Notes: generated by a model from the sequence alone, not told the origin. DNA of 64,000 bases from Demequina phytophila (GCF_000971135.1 NZ_BBLW01000001.1:1-64000); one strand, 5' to 3'. Shown: positions 9,915 to 21,848, counted from the first letter of the stretch. Translations and numbers: made by a program.

Positions 9915-11999
9915 CTATCCGATCCGTCGCGCCTGCGAGTAGACCGAGGACTTGAGGTAGCCGTCCTTCGAGGCGATGATCCGCACCTTGACCACGTGGC
10001 CGCTGTCGGCCTCGCGCAGCACGTAGGTCCTGGACTTCGCGCCGACGATGGGCCTGCCGTCACGCACCCACTGGTAGGCGATCTTGTCCGGCTTGGGCGA
10101 CCACGCGGGCGTCGCCGTCCAGATCGTCCTGCCCACCACCATCGTGCCCTTCAGCGCCGGGCGGTCGGGGGTGGCCCAGACCTTCGGCACGTAGAGCGTG
10201 GCCGACTTGACGGTGCGGTCCGTGTAGGTGGCGCGCGACGCGGTCACCTCGACCCGCAGCTTCTTGCCGCGGTCCTGGGGCGTCACCGTGTACGTCCTGC
10301 CCGTCTCGCCCGCGATCGGCACGCCGTTCCGCAGCCACTGGTAGGCGAAGGACTCGGGCTCCGGCGCCCAGGCGCCCGTGACGGCGCGGAGCGTCTTGCC
10401 CGCCTGCGCCGAGCCCTTGATGACGGGTCGGGGCGCCGTGGTGAACGCCTGCACGCAGCCGTCGGTGGGACGAGGAGCGCCGAGCACCACGTTGTCCATC
10501 CGCAGGCCCGCGTACGAGTTGTTGATCAGCCACCCGTACCGGTTGCCCCCCACGAGCGTCGGGACGAGGTCCCCCGCGTTGCCGCCGAGCGTCCACGTCT
10601 TCAGCACGGTGCCCGAGTCGGACAGGACCGACAGGTCCGCATAGAGCAGCCCGCCCTGCGCGTACACCTTGTGCCGCAACGTGTACCAGCCGGACTCGTC
10701 GAGGTAGAGCGGGTTGGCGCCGTAGTTGCTGCGGTACGGCGACGACTGCGCTGCGGTCGTCCCCGTCCCGATTGTCCACGTCCCGGAACCGTCCGCACCC
10801 GCGTAGAACATGAAGCTCCGCTGCAGCGCCCCGTCGGTGCCGTTGACGCCATGCGCCCACGTGAACTGGCCGGGGGCCGCGTCCGCGTCGAGGTAGAAGT
10901 CGGCCGACGCGGTGTAGCCGCCCGACGGGAACTCCGTCGCGTAGCCGCCGTACGCCATGGTCACCGTGCCGGTGGTGTTGTGCGTGCCGTAGTTGGTGAC
11001 GGGCGCCTCGGCGTACCAGCAGCCCGCGGAGGCGAGCGTCCCGTCGTTCACCCTGGTCACCAGCCCGAGCCCCGCCGACGTGCCCTGCTCGAAGCCGCCG
11101 ACGAAGGTCGCGGGAAGCACGCGGGCGGTCTGCGGCGTCGCGGTGACGGTGATGAGCGGCGTCCGGTAGTAGTTGTTGTCCTGCTGCCAGCCGCTCGCGG
11201 CCTTGAGGACCCCGAGCTCGGGCTCCTCATCCGGCGACGGGAAGTTCATGTCGTCGCTCGAGTCGAAGTACATGATGCCCTGATCGACGTTGGTGCCCGT
11301 GGTGGGCGCCGCGTCAGCGAGCGACACGTCGAGGCTGTCGTACGGACCGCCGATCGCGAGGCCCGAGCCGAACCGGCTGGTGGGGAACTTCACGGTCGCG
11401 ATCACCTGGTCGGGCAGCACCACGCCCTGGTTGTGGAGGTCGAAGGTGACCGTCTGCACGTAGTTCGCGACGCATCGTCCCCTGGCCGCGTCGTACCACC
11501 ACGCGGACTCGATGAACACCTCGGTGTCGGGGTTGTCCACGCAGGTACCCGGCTGCGCGCTCGGGCGGTAACGGACGTTGACCTGGCGGGTGAGCGTGGC
11601 AAGCTTCGCGCCCACCGAGCCGCCCGCCGCGACCGCGTAGATGTTGACCGTGATCGGGTGGCTGAACGTCGCCCCGGAGGTGGTGGTGCAGTTCTCGTTG
11701 TTCCAGGTGCCGCTCTGGCACGCGAAGCTCTGGAGCGTCACCTGGACGGTGTCGAGCGTGCGGGCCTCGCCCGCGAGAGCGATGCGGTCGCCCATCTCCG
11801 CGATCGACCTGGTCTGCAGGTTGAGGTGTCCGCCCGGATCCGTGTACTGGTCGTCCGCGAACTCGTAGACGGTGTCCACGCGCGGGTCGTCCGTGGCGGC
11901 CCCTGCCGGCGCCGCGATCAGGCTGGTCGCGAGCATCACGGCCCCCGCCAGCGTCCCGATGGCGGCGCGAGAGCGCAGCCGGTTCCCCCTCTGATGCAT
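9915..11999 (-). CDS. Secreted protein of unknown function with two C-terminal Ig-like repeats
   Basis: A 694-residue exported protein with a signal peptide (MHQRGNRLRSRAAIGTL... to APAGA) and start ATG 11999 chosen for its GGGGGA site; an in-frame ATG at 12017 lacks one. The first 550 residues match no family I recognise; they are rich in Thr, Gly, Tyr and aromatic beta-strand patterns and contain conserved-looking Cys pairs. The last 170 residues are two copies of an Ig-like repeat (YQWLRNGVPIAGETGRTYTV and YQWVRDGRPIVGAKSRTYVL) common at the ends of actinobacterial extracellular proteins. Next to the SLH protein; a joint envelope role is only inferred from adjacency. Confidence 0.8.
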   Translation of the reverse strand: MHQRGNRLRSRAAIGTLAGAVMLATSLIAAPAGAATDDPRVDTVYEFADDQYTDPGGHLNLQTRSIAEMGDRIALAGEARTLDTVQVTLQSFACQSGTWNNENCTTTSGATFSHPITVNIYAVAAGGSVGAKLATLTRQVNVRYRPSAQPGTCVDNPDTEVFIESAWWYDAARGRCVANYVQTVTFDLHNQGVVLPDQVIATVKFPTSRFGSGLAIGGPYDSLDVSLADAAPTTGTNVDQGIMYFDSSDDMNFPSPDEEPELGVLKAASGWQQDNNYYRTPLITVTATPQTARVLPATFVGGFEQGTSAGLGLVTRVNDGTLASAGCWYAEAPVTNYGTHNTTGTVTMAYGGYATEFPSGGYTASADFYLDADAAPGQFTWAHGVNGTDGALQRSFMFYAGADGSGTWTIGTGTTAAQSSPYRSNYGANPLYLDESGWYTLRHKVYAQGGLLYADLSVLSDSGTVLKTWTLGGNAGDLVPTLVGGNRYGWLINNSYAGLRMDNVVLGAPRPTDGCVQAFTTAPRPVIKGSAQAGKTLRAVTGAWAPEPESFAYQWLRNGVPIAGETGRTYTVTPQDRGKKLRVEVTASRATYTDRTVKSATLYVPKVWATPDRPALKGTMVVGRTIWTATPAWSPKPDKIAYQWVRDGRPIVGAKSRTYVLREADSGHVVKVRIIASKDGYLKSSVYSQARRIG

Positions 12000-12078
12000 T
12001 TCTGTTCCCCCAGTCATGCGACCCGCACATGGATCGGGAGCGCGGCCTCGACGCCGTGCTCCGGTGCGGATGATTGGG

Positions 12079-12107
12079 AACATACTCCGCTTCGCGCCGT
12101 TTGGCAC
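12079..12107 (-). promoter_or_regulatory. Predicted promoter with A-tract upstream element
   Basis: On the minus strand GTGCCA (12107-12102) and TATGTT (12084-12079) are 17 bases apart. Immediately upstream (12108-12130) are two A5 tracts about one helical turn apart, unusual in this G+C-rich DNA and similar to an UP element. The start codon is 80 bases downstream. Confidence 0.5.
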
Positions 12108-12146
12108 GCTTTTTCCGATTTTTCTTGTATGCAGGCAATGCTATGG

Positions 12147-12156
12147 GGACGATGCG
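12147..12156 (+). repeat. GGACGATGCG word, intergenic
   Basis: Exact copy, extended as GGACGATGCGGCGGTCGCC, 23 bases past the stop of the GNAT gene. Confidence 0.8.
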
Positions 12157-12179
12157 GCGGTCGCCCCTCCCCGCAGGTT

Positions 12180-13093
12180 TCAGAACATCACGGTCGCGAA
12201 GGTGCCCACCCGGCTGAAGCCGACCGCGTCGTACGCGCGGATGGCAACGGGGTTGAAGTCGTTGACGTAGAGGCTCACCGTGGGGGCGAGCTGCGACCGC
12301 GCGGCGTCGATCACCGCGCCCAGGCCGGCGCGAGCGAGGCCGCGACCACGCAGGTCGGGGTGGACCCAGACGCCCTGGAGCTGCGCCACTCCCCCGCCGA
12401 GCGCGCCGACCTCGGCCTTGAACACCACCTGCCGACGCCCGTCGACCGTGCCCATCTGCAGGTAGGAGCGGCCGGCGCGGACCAGGGAGCGAAGCCGCTC
12501 CTCGTAGCCCGCGCGGCCATGGCGCATGGGGTCGTAGCCGACCTCGCCGATGAACATGTGCACGCACGCGGGAAGCAGCAGGTCGTAGTCGTCGAGCGAG
12601 GACCGGCGCACCGCCTCGAGGTCGAGCCCGGCGCCGTCGACGCCGGGCACGCGGGTGGGCTCGTGGTCGATCGCCATGGACACCTGACGCGCGCGCACCT
12701 CGCGCGCGGGGCCCCACCACGGCTCGAGCCGGCCCCACAGGTCAAGGGTGACGCCGGCCGGACCCACCAGCGCGGCGGGTCGCGTGAGCCGCGCGGCGGC
12801 GGCGGCCACCTCGGCGCGGAGCGTCTCGGCATCCTCGACGTCGTCCTCGGGCAGCACCGCGGACAGGTTGGCGCCGTTCCACACGAGACCCACGAGAGCG
12901 GAGTGCAGGCCGACCCGCCTGCGCACGGCCCACAGCGAGCCGGGCATGACGCCCGACGCGCGGGCGGTCTCCAGGTGCATGATCGGCACCACGTGGGCGA
13001 CCGGATCCGCCATCGCCAGCGCGAGGGCGGCGTCGAGGTCACGCCGCTGCAGGGGCGCCAGCGAGTGCTGGGCGCGCCTGAGCAGCGAGTCCG

Positions 13094-13097
<4 letters not shown>
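12180..13097 (-). CDS. GNAT acetyltransferase with N-terminal DUF4081-like domain
   Basis: A 305-residue protein downstream of ispG, where actinobacteria usually carry this gene. The C-terminal half is a GNAT acyl-CoA-dependent acetyltransferase with the motif A signature [20 protein letters not shown]; the N-terminal half (about 1-130) fits the DUF4081 domain found fused to this GNAT type. Substrate unknown. Its ATG overlaps the ispG stop in ATGA, so translation is coupled. Confidence 0.88.
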
Positions 13098-14248
<1,151 letters not shown>

Positions 14249-14285
14249 GTTGTCAGTATCTCCCAAGGTTGTTGCGGCCCGGCCG

Positions 14286-15599
14286 TCACACCACGCTGAC
14301 GGGCGCGACGATGTCCGCGTAGATGAGGATGACGCCCATGACAAGAAGCAGGGCGAAGACGCCGTAGGCGAGGGGCATCATGCGGGCCACGTCCACGGGG
14401 GCGGGCCGGGGCAGTCCGCGCACGCGCGCCCACCCGTTCTTGATGCCCTGCCAGAAGGCGGAGGCGATGTGCCCGCCGTCGAGCGGGACCAGCGGGATCA
14501 TGTTGAAGGCGAACAGCGCGAGGTTGAGGCTGCCGAGCAGCATCAGCATGTCGGCGACCTTGTCGCCCACGCCGTAGCCGTCGAGGTCCGCGCTCGAGAT
14601 CTCGCCGGCGACGCGGCCCACGCCCACGAGCCCCATGACGGAATCCGTGGTGCGCTCCTCGAGCCCCACCGAGGCGCGGGCCACGTGGTACACGTTCTCG
14701 GGCAGGTGGATGATCACGCCGGCCGTGGCGTCGAGCACGTAGCCGGTGTACTCGAGTCCGGCGCCGATCCCCTGACGCTGCGTCTCGGTCGTGGGCGCGA
14801 TGCCCATGTAGCCGACCTCCTCGGTGACGGGATCGCCGGCGGCGTCGGTCACGACCGCGCCGTCCTCGTCGTACACGGTGCGCTCGCGCAGCGCGGGTGT
14901 GAGCGCCACGTCGAGGGTCTCGCCCGCGCGGTCCACGGTGAGGACCACCTCCTCGCCCGGGCGGTCGGCGACGTAGTCGGTGAAGGTCTCCCAGTCGGTC
15001 ATCGGGGTGCCGTCGACGGCCGTGACGGTGTCGCCCGCCTGCAGGCCCGACTCGGACGCGGGGGACGCCGGATCGCCCGCGGCGCAGTCGACCGCGCCCG
15101 CGGCGGGCACGCACGGCGTGACCTGGGCGACCGTGAGCGTCGCATGGCCGGGGGTGCCGACGAGGAAGAGGACGCCGGTGAAGATGAGGATCGCGAGCAC
15201 CAGGTTGACCGCCGGCCCGCCGAACATCACGATCGCCTTGCGCCACCACGTGAGGTGGTAGAACGCCCGGTGGTCCTCGCCCGGCTGGATCTCCTCGACG
15301 GAGGCCTCGCGGGTGTCCGCGATGAGCCGGGCGATGCGTCCGGTGCCGCGCACGGGCTTGACCGCCTCCGCGGGCGGGATCATGCCGACGAGCTTGACGT
15401 AGCCGCCGAGCGGGATCGCCTTGACGCCGTACTCGGTCTCCTTGCCGCGGCGCGACCACAGCGTGGGCCCGAAGCCGACGAAGTACTCGCTCACCCGCAC
15501 GCCGAAGCGCTTGGCGGGGATCATGTGCCCCAGCTCGTGCAGCGCGATCGAGACCAGCAGCCCGACGAGCAGCACGAGCCACCCGATCACCTCAGCCAT
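14286..15599 (-). CDS. rseP: Site-2 (M50) membrane metalloprotease, RseP/Rip1 family
   Basis: Intramembrane zinc protease of 437 residues. HELGHM near residue 21 is the HExxH zinc motif in the first membrane segment; [13 protein letters not shown] near the C-terminus is the family's NxxPxPxLDGG motif giving the third ligand. One PDZ-like domain lies between (around [19 protein letters not shown]). In actinobacteria such proteases cleave anti-sigma factors and cell-division proteins. Position between dxr and ispG is standard. AGGAG lies only two bases from the ATG, closer than usual. Confidence 0.94.
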   Translation of the reverse strand: MAEVIGWLVLLVGLLVSIALHELGHMIPAKRFGVRVSEYFVGFGPTLWSRRGKETEYGVKAIPLGGYVKLVGMIPPAEAVKPVRGTGRIARLIADTREASVEEIQPGEDHRAFYHLTWWRKAIVMFGGPAVNLVLAILIFTGVLFLVGTPGHATLTVAQVTPCVPAAGAVDCAAGDPASPASESGLQAGDTVTAVDGTPMTDWETFTDYVADRPGEEVVLTVDRAGETLDVALTPALRERTVYDEDGAVVTDAAGDPVTEEVGYMGIAPTTETQRQGIGAGLEYTGYVLDATAGVIIHLPENVYHVARASVGLEERTTDSVMGLVGVGRVAGEISSADLDGYGVGDKVADMLMLLGSLNLALFAFNMIPLVPLDGGHIASAFWQGIKNGWARVRGLPRPAPVDVARMMPLAYGVFALLLVMGVILIYADIVAPVSVV

Positions 15600-15604
15600 G
15601 TCTC

Positions 15605-16759
15605 CTACCTTCTCACTTCCGCGATCGCGCCCCGCGCCCGGCCACGCGCCCACGTCTCCGCCCGGTCGACCTGCTCGAGGCTGACCTCGGCGGGGGCGCT
15701 GTACTCCGCGACAACGCGCCGGACGGTGTCGACGATCCCGAGGAACGGCAGCTCGCCGTCGACGAACGCCTGCACGCACTCCTCGTTGGCGGCGTTGAAC
15801 ACCGCCGGGTGCAGCGGCGAGGCCGCGACCGCGTCGCGCATGAGGCGGATCGCGGGGAACGCCTCCTCGTCGAGCGGCTCGAACGTCCACGACTGCGCGT
15901 GGGTCCAGTCGAGCCGCGGGGCGACGTCCGCGAGCCGGTCGGGCCAGCTCAGGCCGAGCGCGATCGGCAGCCGCATGTCCGGCGGGGAGGCCTGGGCGAT
16001 GGTGGCGCCGTCGACGAACTCCACCATCGAGTGCACGATCGACTGCGGGTGCACCACCACGTCGATGCGGTCCATCGCGATGCCGAACAGCAGGTGCGCC
16101 TCGGCCACCTCGAGCGCCTTGTTGACCATCGACGCGGAGTTGATGGTGACCACGGGGCCCATCTCCCAGTTCGGGTGCGCGAGCGCGTCCGCGGGCGTGA
16201 CGCGGGCGAGCGACGCGCGCGAGCGTCCGCGGAACGCGCCGCCCGAGGCGGTGACCACCAGGCGGCGCACCTCGCCGTGAGCGCCGGAACGCAGCGACTG
16301 GGCGAGTGCGGAGTGCTCGGAGTCGACGGGCACGATCTGGTCGTCACGCCGCTTCGCCGCGAGCACCAGGGCGCCGCCGGCGACCAACGACTCCTTGTTG
16401 GCGAGCGCGAGGGTCGAGCCGGACTCGAGGGCCGCGAGGGTGGGCCGCAGGCCCACCGAGCCCGTCATCCCGTTGAGCACCACGTCGGCGCCGATGCGTG
16501 CGGCCTCGACCACAGCATCGTCCCCTCCCCTGACCTCGATGCCCGGGAGGGCGTCGGCGATCTCGGCGGCGACGGACTCGCGTGCGACGGCCACGTAGCG
16601 CGGACGATGCGCGCGCGCCTGGGCGACGATCGCACCCGGGTCGGATCCTCCGGCGGCGAGCGCGACCACCTCGAGGCGGTCGGGGTGCCGCGCGACGACG
16701 TCGAGCGCCTGGGTGCCGATCGAACCGGTCGACCCCAGCAGGGAGACGGTGCGGGTCAT
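15605..16759 (-). CDS. dxr: 1-deoxy-D-xylulose 5-phosphate reductoisomerase
   Basis: Second step of the MEP pathway, NADPH-dependent. The 384-residue product opens with the Rossmann motif LLGSTGSIGTQALDVV and contains ANKESLVAGG, PVDSEHSALAQ and NPNWEMG-like (HPNWEMGPVVTINSASMVNK) segments that bind substrate and divalent metal. Its ATG overlaps the stop of the upstream DivIVA-repeat gene (ATGA), and rseP follows after five bases. Confidence 0.96.
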   Translation of the reverse strand: MTRTVSLLGSTGSIGTQALDVVARHPDRLEVVALAAGGSDPGAIVAQARAHRPRYVAVARESVAAEIADALPGIEVRGGDDAVVEAARIGADVVLNGMTGSVGLRPTLAALESGSTLALANKESLVAGGALVLAAKRRDDQIVPVDSEHSALAQSLRSGAHGEVRRLVVTASGGAFRGRSRASLARVTPADALAHPNWEMGPVVTINSASMVNKALEVAEAHLLFGIAMDRIDVVVHPQSIVHSMVEFVDGATIAQASPPDMRLPIALGLSWPDRLADVAPRLDWTHAQSWTFEPLDEEAFPAIRLMRDAVAASPLHPAVFNAANEECVQAFVDGELPFLGIVDTVRRVVAEYSAPAEVSLEQVDRAETWARGRARGAIAEVRR

Positions 16760-17319
16760 CCCTCGGAGACGCCGAGCAGGATGTCGACCATGCGCGCGAG
16801 GAACGCGTCCACGGTGCCCTCGTCGTAGGCCCGGCCGCCGATCGCGGTGCGGAAGGTCGCGCCGCGGACCTCGTCGGCGGTGAGCGGTGCGCCGCGGTCG
16901 AAGAAGGCGGTGATGCGCGTGAGCAGGTCGTCGACGTCGGTCGCGCGGTAGCCGGTCCCGACGGCGGACGGGTGGGCGAAGCGCTCGCCCGCCGGCCGGC
17001 GCAGGCGCGGGTACAGGGTCTGCGCCCGCTGCGCGAGGTCGGCCATCCACGCGTCCTGGCCGTTGGTGCGCACGTAGGACTCGCGCTGCCGCCCGATGAA
17101 CGCCGCCTCGAGCCGGTCGAGCGCCGCGTCGACGGCGCCCGTGTCGTACCCGCCGTGCTTGAGGTCGAACGCCGTGCGCCGCACGTCGTTCGACACGAGC
17201 GCGCCGTCGGGCTGGCCCGGGCGCTCGTACGCGGCACGCGCCTGGTCGAAGAACTCGTCGACCTGGGTCGGGTGGTAACCGAGCTTCAGCGAGCCCACCT
17301 TAGGGAACAGGGCAGTCAT
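16756..17319 (-). CDS. DivIVA-domain repeat protein
   Basis: A 187-residue protein made of four DivIVA-domain-type repeats, each with a glycine-tyrosine turn followed by a helix: KLGYHPTQVDEFFDQA, KHGGYDTGAVDAALDRL, GTGYRATDVDDLLTRI and GGRAYDEGTVDAFLARM. It lacks the long coiled coil of true DivIVA/Wag31, so it is unlikely to be the polar growth scaffold. It sits between rlmN and dxr as in related Micrococcales. Start ATG 17319 overlaps the rlmN stop in TGATG and has AGGAGAGG. Function unknown. Confidence 0.85.
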   Translation of the reverse strand: MTALFPKVGSLKLGYHPTQVDEFFDQARAAYERPGQPDGALVSNDVRRTAFDLKHGGYDTGAVDAALDRLEAAFIGRQRESYVRTNGQDAWMADLAQRAQTLYPRLRRPAGERFAHPSAVGTGYRATDVDDLLTRITAFFDRGAPLTADEVRGATFRTAIGGRAYDEGTVDAFLARMVDILLGVSEG

Positions 17320-18428
17320 CACCTCTCCTTGATGGCCAGCTGGCCGCACGCGCCGTCGATATCGCTGCCACGAGTATCCCTGATGGTGGTGGGAATCCCG
17401 TGCATGCGGAGGATGCGCACGAACTCCTGCTCGACCTTCGGGTCCGAGGCCGTCCACTTCGAGCCCGGCGTCGGATTGAGCGGGATCGGGTTGACGTGGA
17501 CCCAGCCGTCGCCGCGGGCGTTGAGCTTCTTCGCCAGCAGCTCGGCGCGGTGCGCGTGGTCGTTGATGTCGCGGATGAGCGCGTACTCGATCGACACGCG
17601 ACGGCCGGTGGCGTCGAAGTAGCGGCGTGCCGCGTCGAGCGCCTCGTCGACCTTCCAGCGGGCGTTGATGGGCACCAGGGTGTCGCGCAGCTCGTCGTCC
17701 GGCGCGTGGAGGCTAAGCGCGAGGGTGACGGGGATGCCCTCCCCTGCCAGCCGGTCGATGCCGGTGACCAGCCCCACCGTCGAGACGGTGACATGGCGCG
17801 CGGACAGGCCGAAGCCCTCGGGCGGTGGGCTGGTGAGCGCGCGCACCGCGGTCATCACGGCGCCGTAGTTGGCGAGCGGCTCCCCCATGCCCATGAACAC
17901 CACGTTCGACAGGCGCACCGGATCGCCGCCGAGCTCGCCGTCGCGCGCCTGCTTGGCGGCGAGGCGGACCTGCTCGATGATCTCGCCGGCGGACAGGTTG
18001 CGGGTGAGGCCCATCTGCCCGGTCGCGCAGAACGGGCACGCCATGCCGCAGCCGGCCTGGCTGGTGACGCACAGGGTCGCGCGCTCGGGGTACTTCATCA
18101 GCACCGACTCGACCTTGGCGTTGTCGATGAGGTTCCACAGCGTCTTGACGGTCGCGCCCTCGTCCGCGGACAGCTGGGTGACGTGTGTGAGCAGCGGCGG
18201 GAACAGCTCGGTGGTGAGGGTGTCGCGCGCGGTCGCGGGCAGGTCCGTCATGTCCTCGGGGTCCACCGTCAGGTGGTCGTAATAGTGCGTCGCGAGCTGC
18301 TTCGCACGGAACGCCGGCTGGCCCAGCTGCTTCAGGGCGTCGACGCGCTCCGCGGGGTCGAGGTCCGCGAAGTGACGCGGCGGCTTGCCCCGGCGGGGCG
18401 CGAGCATGGGCAGGGTCGGAAGCGTCAT
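17319..18428 (-). CDS. rlmN: 23S rRNA/tRNA adenine-C2 methyltransferase RlmN
   Basis: Radical-SAM enzyme methylating A2503 of 23S rRNA and A37 of some tRNAs. The 369-residue product has the CxxxCxxC cluster motif [16 protein letters not shown], the SAM-binding GMGEPLANY, and C-terminal CG in DGACGQL, the catalytic cysteine position. ATG 18428 overlaps the cdsA stop (ATGA). Confidence 0.96.
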   Translation of the reverse strand: MTLPTLPMLAPRRGKPPRHFADLDPAERVDALKQLGQPAFRAKQLATHYYDHLTVDPEDMTDLPATARDTLTTELFPPLLTHVTQLSADEGATVKTLWNLIDNAKVESVLMKYPERATLCVTSQAGCGMACPFCATGQMGLTRNLSAGEIIEQVRLAAKQARDGELGGDPVRLSNVVFMGMGEPLANYGAVMTAVRALTSPPPEGFGLSARHVTVSTVGLVTGIDRLAGEGIPVTLALSLHAPDDELRDTLVPINARWKVDEALDAARRYFDATGRRVSIEYALIRDINDHAHRAELLAKKLNARGDGWVHVNPIPLNPTPGSKWTASDPKVEQEFVRILRMHGIPTTIRDTRGSDIDGACGQLAIKER

Positions 18429-19585
18429 GAGGTCCCCAGGAGCAGAGCGAAGACGATGTAGGCGACCGCGGCCGCCGGGAGCATGGAGTCGAGGCGGTCG
18501 AGCACGCCGCCGTGACCCGGGATGGCGCTGGACATGTCCTTGACGGACAGGTCGCGCTTGAGGACGGACTCGGCGAGGTCGCCGAGCACCGCCGCGACGA
18601 CCGCGGCGGCACCCACCGCGGCGCCGACCCACCACCGGCCGTCGAGCAGCACGAGCGCGAAGATCGCCGCACCCGCGATGCCGAACACGGCGCCGCCGAT
18701 CGCGCCCTCCCACGTCTTCTTGGGGCTCACGCGCGGGGCGAGCGGGCGCCGTCCGAAGAGCATGCCGGTGAACAGGGCGAACGTGTCGTTGAGGACCACG
18801 GCGGCGATGACGATGAGGATCCGCTTCCAGCCGTCGTCCGCCATCTCCATGAGGAGCATGAAGGACGCGAGGAACGGGATCCAGGTGAGGGTGAGGATGC
18901 CGACGAGCGAGTCGGACAGGGTGTTCTCGACGCGGTCGTCGACGATGCGCCAGGCCGTGACGCCCGCGCTGGCGACGAGCAGCGCGACCACGAGGCCCTC
19001 CCGGCCGCCGAACCAGGTCGCGACGCCCATGCCCACGGTCGCCATGAGGACCGGGGTGAGCGAGACGTGCATGCCGTGGCGCGCCAGGGCGTTGCGCCAC
19101 TCGACCACCGCGGCGGCGCAGAAGCCGTAGATCGCGACGGCGAACGCGAGCGGATGCCACCACGCGGCGACCAGCGCGCCCACGGCGAGGACGACGCCCA
19201 CGGCGCTCGCGAGGCCCAGGTTGCGGCCTGCGCGCGAGGTGGGTGCCGGGACCACGTCCCCCAGGGGGACGCTGACGTCCACCGGGTCCACCGCATCGTC
19301 CTCCCCCGCGGTGTGGGGCACGGCGATCGACTCGGCCTCCGCGACCGCCCGTGCCACCTGCTCGGCGGCGTGAGGCTCCGGTGCCGTCGCGGGCCCGTGC
19401 TCGACCGCGGCGTCGGCGGGGCCGGGCAGCTCCTCCTCGCCCTCGGGCAGGCCGGGAGGCCAGGCCGAGGGCGCGTCCGGTCGGGCGGCGTCGCCGGGGT
19501 GCACGGGCGCGAAGACGCCGCGCCCCTGCGTGTCGGGGCGCTCCGAGGTGCCGGGGTCCGCCTGCTGGCGGCGCCCCCACCTCAT
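18425..19585 (-). CDS. cdsA: Phosphatidate cytidylyltransferase
   Basis: Makes CDP-diacylglycerol, precursor of all membrane phospholipids. The C-terminal 260 residues have about eight membrane segments and the complete family signature, from [11 protein letters not shown] through [12 protein letters not shown] near the C-terminus. The first 120 residues are an acidic, Pro/Glu/Ala-rich extension predicted to be disordered and cytosolic, longer than in most family members. Located downstream of frr and overlapping rlmN. Confidence 0.94.
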   Translation of the reverse strand: MRWGRRQQADPGTSERPDTQGRGVFAPVHPGDAARPDAPSAWPPGLPEGEEELPGPADAAVEHGPATAPEPHAAEQVARAVAEAESIAVPHTAGEDDAVDPVDVSVPLGDVVPAPTSRAGRNLGLASAVGVVLAVGALVAAWWHPLAFAVAIYGFCAAAVVEWRNALARHGMHVSLTPVLMATVGMGVATWFGGREGLVVALLVASAGVTAWRIVDDRVENTLSDSLVGILTLTWIPFLASFMLLMEMADDGWKRILIVIAAVVLNDTFALFTGMLFGRRPLAPRVSPKKTWEGAIGGAVFGIAGAAIFALVLLDGRWWVGAAVGAAAVVAAVLGDLAESVLKRDLSVKDMSSAIPGHGGVLDRLDSMLPAAAVAYIVFALLLGTS

Positions 19586-19616
19586 GAGACGCCCTGTCGC
19601 GCGGTCGCGTCAGGCA

Positions 19617-20174
19617 TCAGACCGCGAGCAGCTCGCTCTCCTTGTGCGAGAGGAGAGCATCGATGGCGTCGACGTGCTTCTTGGTGAGCGCGTCGAGCTC
19701 CTTCTCGGCACGCTGGCCCTCGTCCTCGCCGAAGTCGCCGTCCTTGACGCCCGCGTCGATCGCGTCCTTGGCCTTGCGGCGCATGTTGCGGATCGTGACG
19801 CGGGACTCCTCGGCCTTGGTCTTGGCGAGCTTGACGTAGTCGCGGCGGCGCTCCTCCGTGAGCTGCGGGAGCACCACCCGCAGCACGGTGCCGTCGTCGG
19901 AGGGGTTGACGCCCAGGTCCGAGTTCCGCAGCGCGGTCTCGATCTCCTTCTTCGCGCTGGCGTCGTACGGGGCGATCACCACGGTCCGGGCCTCGGTCAC
20001 GTTGATGGACGCGAGCTGCTGCAGCGGCGTGGGCGCGCCGTAGTAGTCGACGGCGATGCTCGCGAACATCGCGGAGCTGGCCTGGCCGGTGCGGATCTTC
20101 GCGAAGTTGTCCTTCGCGACGTCCACCGCGTTGTCCATGTTCTCCTCGGCCTCGAGGAGGATCATCTCAGTCAC
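19617..20174 (-). CDS. frr: Ribosome recycling factor
   Basis: With EF-G splits post-termination ribosomes. 185 residues, standard length, with [30 protein letters not shown] and [17 protein letters not shown] motifs. Lies between pyrH and cdsA, the usual bacterial order. Confidence 0.97.
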   Translation of the reverse strand: MTEMILLEAEENMDNAVDVAKDNFAKIRTGQASSAMFASIAVDYYGAPTPLQQLASINVTEARTVVIAPYDASAKKEIETALRNSDLGVNPSDDGTVLRVVLPQLTEERRRDYVKLAKTKAEESRVTIRNMRRKAKDAIDAGVKDGDFGEDEGQRAEKELDALTKKHVDAIDALLSHKESELLAV

Positions 20175-20197
20175 GCTTGTCTCCTTACGGTGCGGCG

Positions 20198-20944
20198 TCA
20201 GGCCGTCACCAGGGTTCCGATTCTCTCACCGAGCAGGGCACGAGTCACATTTCCAGGCGTGTCGAGACCGAACACCTGCATGGGCATGCGGTTGTCCATC
20301 GCCAGCGAGAACGCGGCGGCGTCCATCACCGCGAGGCGCTTCTGCAGCGCCTCCGCGTAGGTGACGGACTCGAGGCGCTCGGCGTCGGGGTCCTTGCGCG
20401 GGTCCGCGGTGTAGACCGCGTCGACGCCGTTCTTGCCCATGAGCACCTCGGAGCAGCGGGTCTCGAGCGCGCGCTGGAGCGACACGGTGTCGGTCGAGAA
20501 GTATGGCATGCCGGCGCCGGCGCCGAAGATGACGACGCGGCCCTTCTCCATGTGACGGATCGCCCGCAGCGGCAGGTACGACTCCGCCACCTGGCCCATG
20601 GTGATCGCGGTCTGCACGCGGGTGGTGACGCCCGCCTGCTCGAGGAAGTCCTGAAGCGCGAGCGCGTTCATCACGGTGCCGAGCATGCCCATGTAGTCGG
20701 CGCGCGACCGCTCCATGCCACGCTCGGACAGCTCCGCGCCGCGGAAGAAGTTGCCACCGCCGACGACGACGGCGACCTGCACGCCCTGACGGACCGCATC
20801 GGCGATCTCGCGGGCGACGCGGCTCACGACGTCGGGATCGAGGCCGAGCTGGCCTCCGCCGAACATCTCACCGGAGAGCTTGAGAAGCACGCGGCGCGCC
20901 GCCGGGGCCTCCTTGCCTGGGATCAGATCGCTGGTCTCGGACAA
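20198..20944 (-). CDS. pyrH: UMP kinase
   Basis: Phosphorylates UMP to UDP. 248 residues of the amino-acid-kinase fold: [13 protein letters not shown] phosphate loop, [10 protein letters not shown], and the C-terminal [13 protein letters not shown] segment. Follows tsf by 64 bases and is followed by frr. Confidence 0.97.
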   Translation of the reverse strand: MSETSDLIPGKEAPAARRVLLKLSGEMFGGGQLGLDPDVVSRVAREIADAVRQGVQVAVVVGGGNFFRGAELSERGMERSRADYMGMLGTVMNALALQDFLEQAGVTTRVQTAITMGQVAESYLPLRAIRHMEKGRVVIFGAGAGMPYFSTDTVSLQRALETRCSEVLMGKNGVDAVYTADPRKDPDAERLESVTYAEALQKRLAVMDAAAFSLAMDNRMPMQVFGLDTPGNVTRALLGERIGTLVTA

Positions 20945-21008
20945 GGAATGCCTCCTGACGGCGCGCCGCGCCTTGCTCGTTTATGGGGTGGTGCTGATGC
21001 CTCGAGGC

Positions 21009-21848
21009 TTAGGCTCCCACACGGAAGCGGGCGAAGGCGACCACGTCGCCACCCGTCTCCGCGACGACCTTGCCGACCGTGGTCTTGGGGTCCTTGGCGA
21101 AGGCCTGCTCGAGCAGGACGTTCTCCTTGAACCAGCCGTTGAGGCGGCCCTCGATGATCTTCGGCAGCGCGGCCTCCGGCTTGCCCTCGGCGCGCGAGAC
21201 CTCCTCGGCGACGCGACGCTCGTTGGCGACGGTCTCCTCGGGGGCGTCCTCACGGGTGAGGTACGCGGGCGAGTAGGCGGCGGTGTGCATCGCGACGTCC
21301 TTGGCGACCGAGGCGGCCGAGGCGTCGGTGCCGACGAGGACGCCGACCTGAGCCGGGAGGTCCTTGTTGGTGCGGTGGAGGTACTCGGTCACGACCGGGG
21401 CCTCGACGCGCGCCACGCGACGCAGGACGATCTTCTCGCCGAGCACGCCGGCGTTGGCGTCGATGACGTCCTTGACCGACTCGCCGTCGAGGTCGGCCGC
21501 GAGGGCCTCCTCGGCGTTCGAGGCGCCTGCCGCAACGACCGCGCCCAGGACCTTCTCCGCGAGGGCGATGAACTTCTCGTTCTTCGCGACGAAGTCGGTC
21601 TCGGAGTTGAGCTCGAGCAGCGTGCCGACCTGGCCGCCGTCGACGTCCGTGATGGACGCGAGGACGAGGCCCTCGGAGGCCGAGCGGCCCTCACGCTTGG
21701 TGACGCCCTTGAGGCCCTTCACGCGAAGGATCTCGACGGCCTTGTCGACGTTGCCGTCAGCCTCGTCGAGCGCCTTCTTGACGTCGAGCATGCCGGCACC
21801 CGTGCGCTCGCGGAGCGCCTGGATGTCCGCAACGGTGTAGTTCGCCAT
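21009..21848 (-). CDS. tsf: Elongation factor Ts
   Basis: Guanine nucleotide exchange factor for EF-Tu. 279 residues; the N-terminal UBA-like signature VKKALDEADGNVDKAVEILR and the TDFVAKNEKF core (EF-Tu contact) are intact. Second gene of the rpsB-tsf operon, 11 bases after rpsB. Confidence 0.97.
   Translation of the reverse strand: MANYTVADIQALRERTGAGMLDVKKALDEADGNVDKAVEILRVKGLKGVTKREGRSASEGLVLASITDVDGGQVGTLLELNSETDFVAKNEKFIALAEKVLGAVVAAGASNAEEALAADLDGESVKDVIDANAGVLGEKIVLRRVARVEAPVVTEYLHRTNKDLPAQVGVLVGTDASAASVAKDVAMHTAAYSPAYLTREDAPEETVANERRVAEEVSRAEGKPEAALPKIIEGRLNGWFKENVLLEQAFAKDPKTTVGKVVAETGGDVVAFARFRVGA

Noticed and set aside
12108-12130. T-rich run as a rho-independent terminator of the GNAT gene
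   Set aside because: The run is on the wrong strand for GNAT transcription (it reads as A-tracts there) and has no preceding stem.
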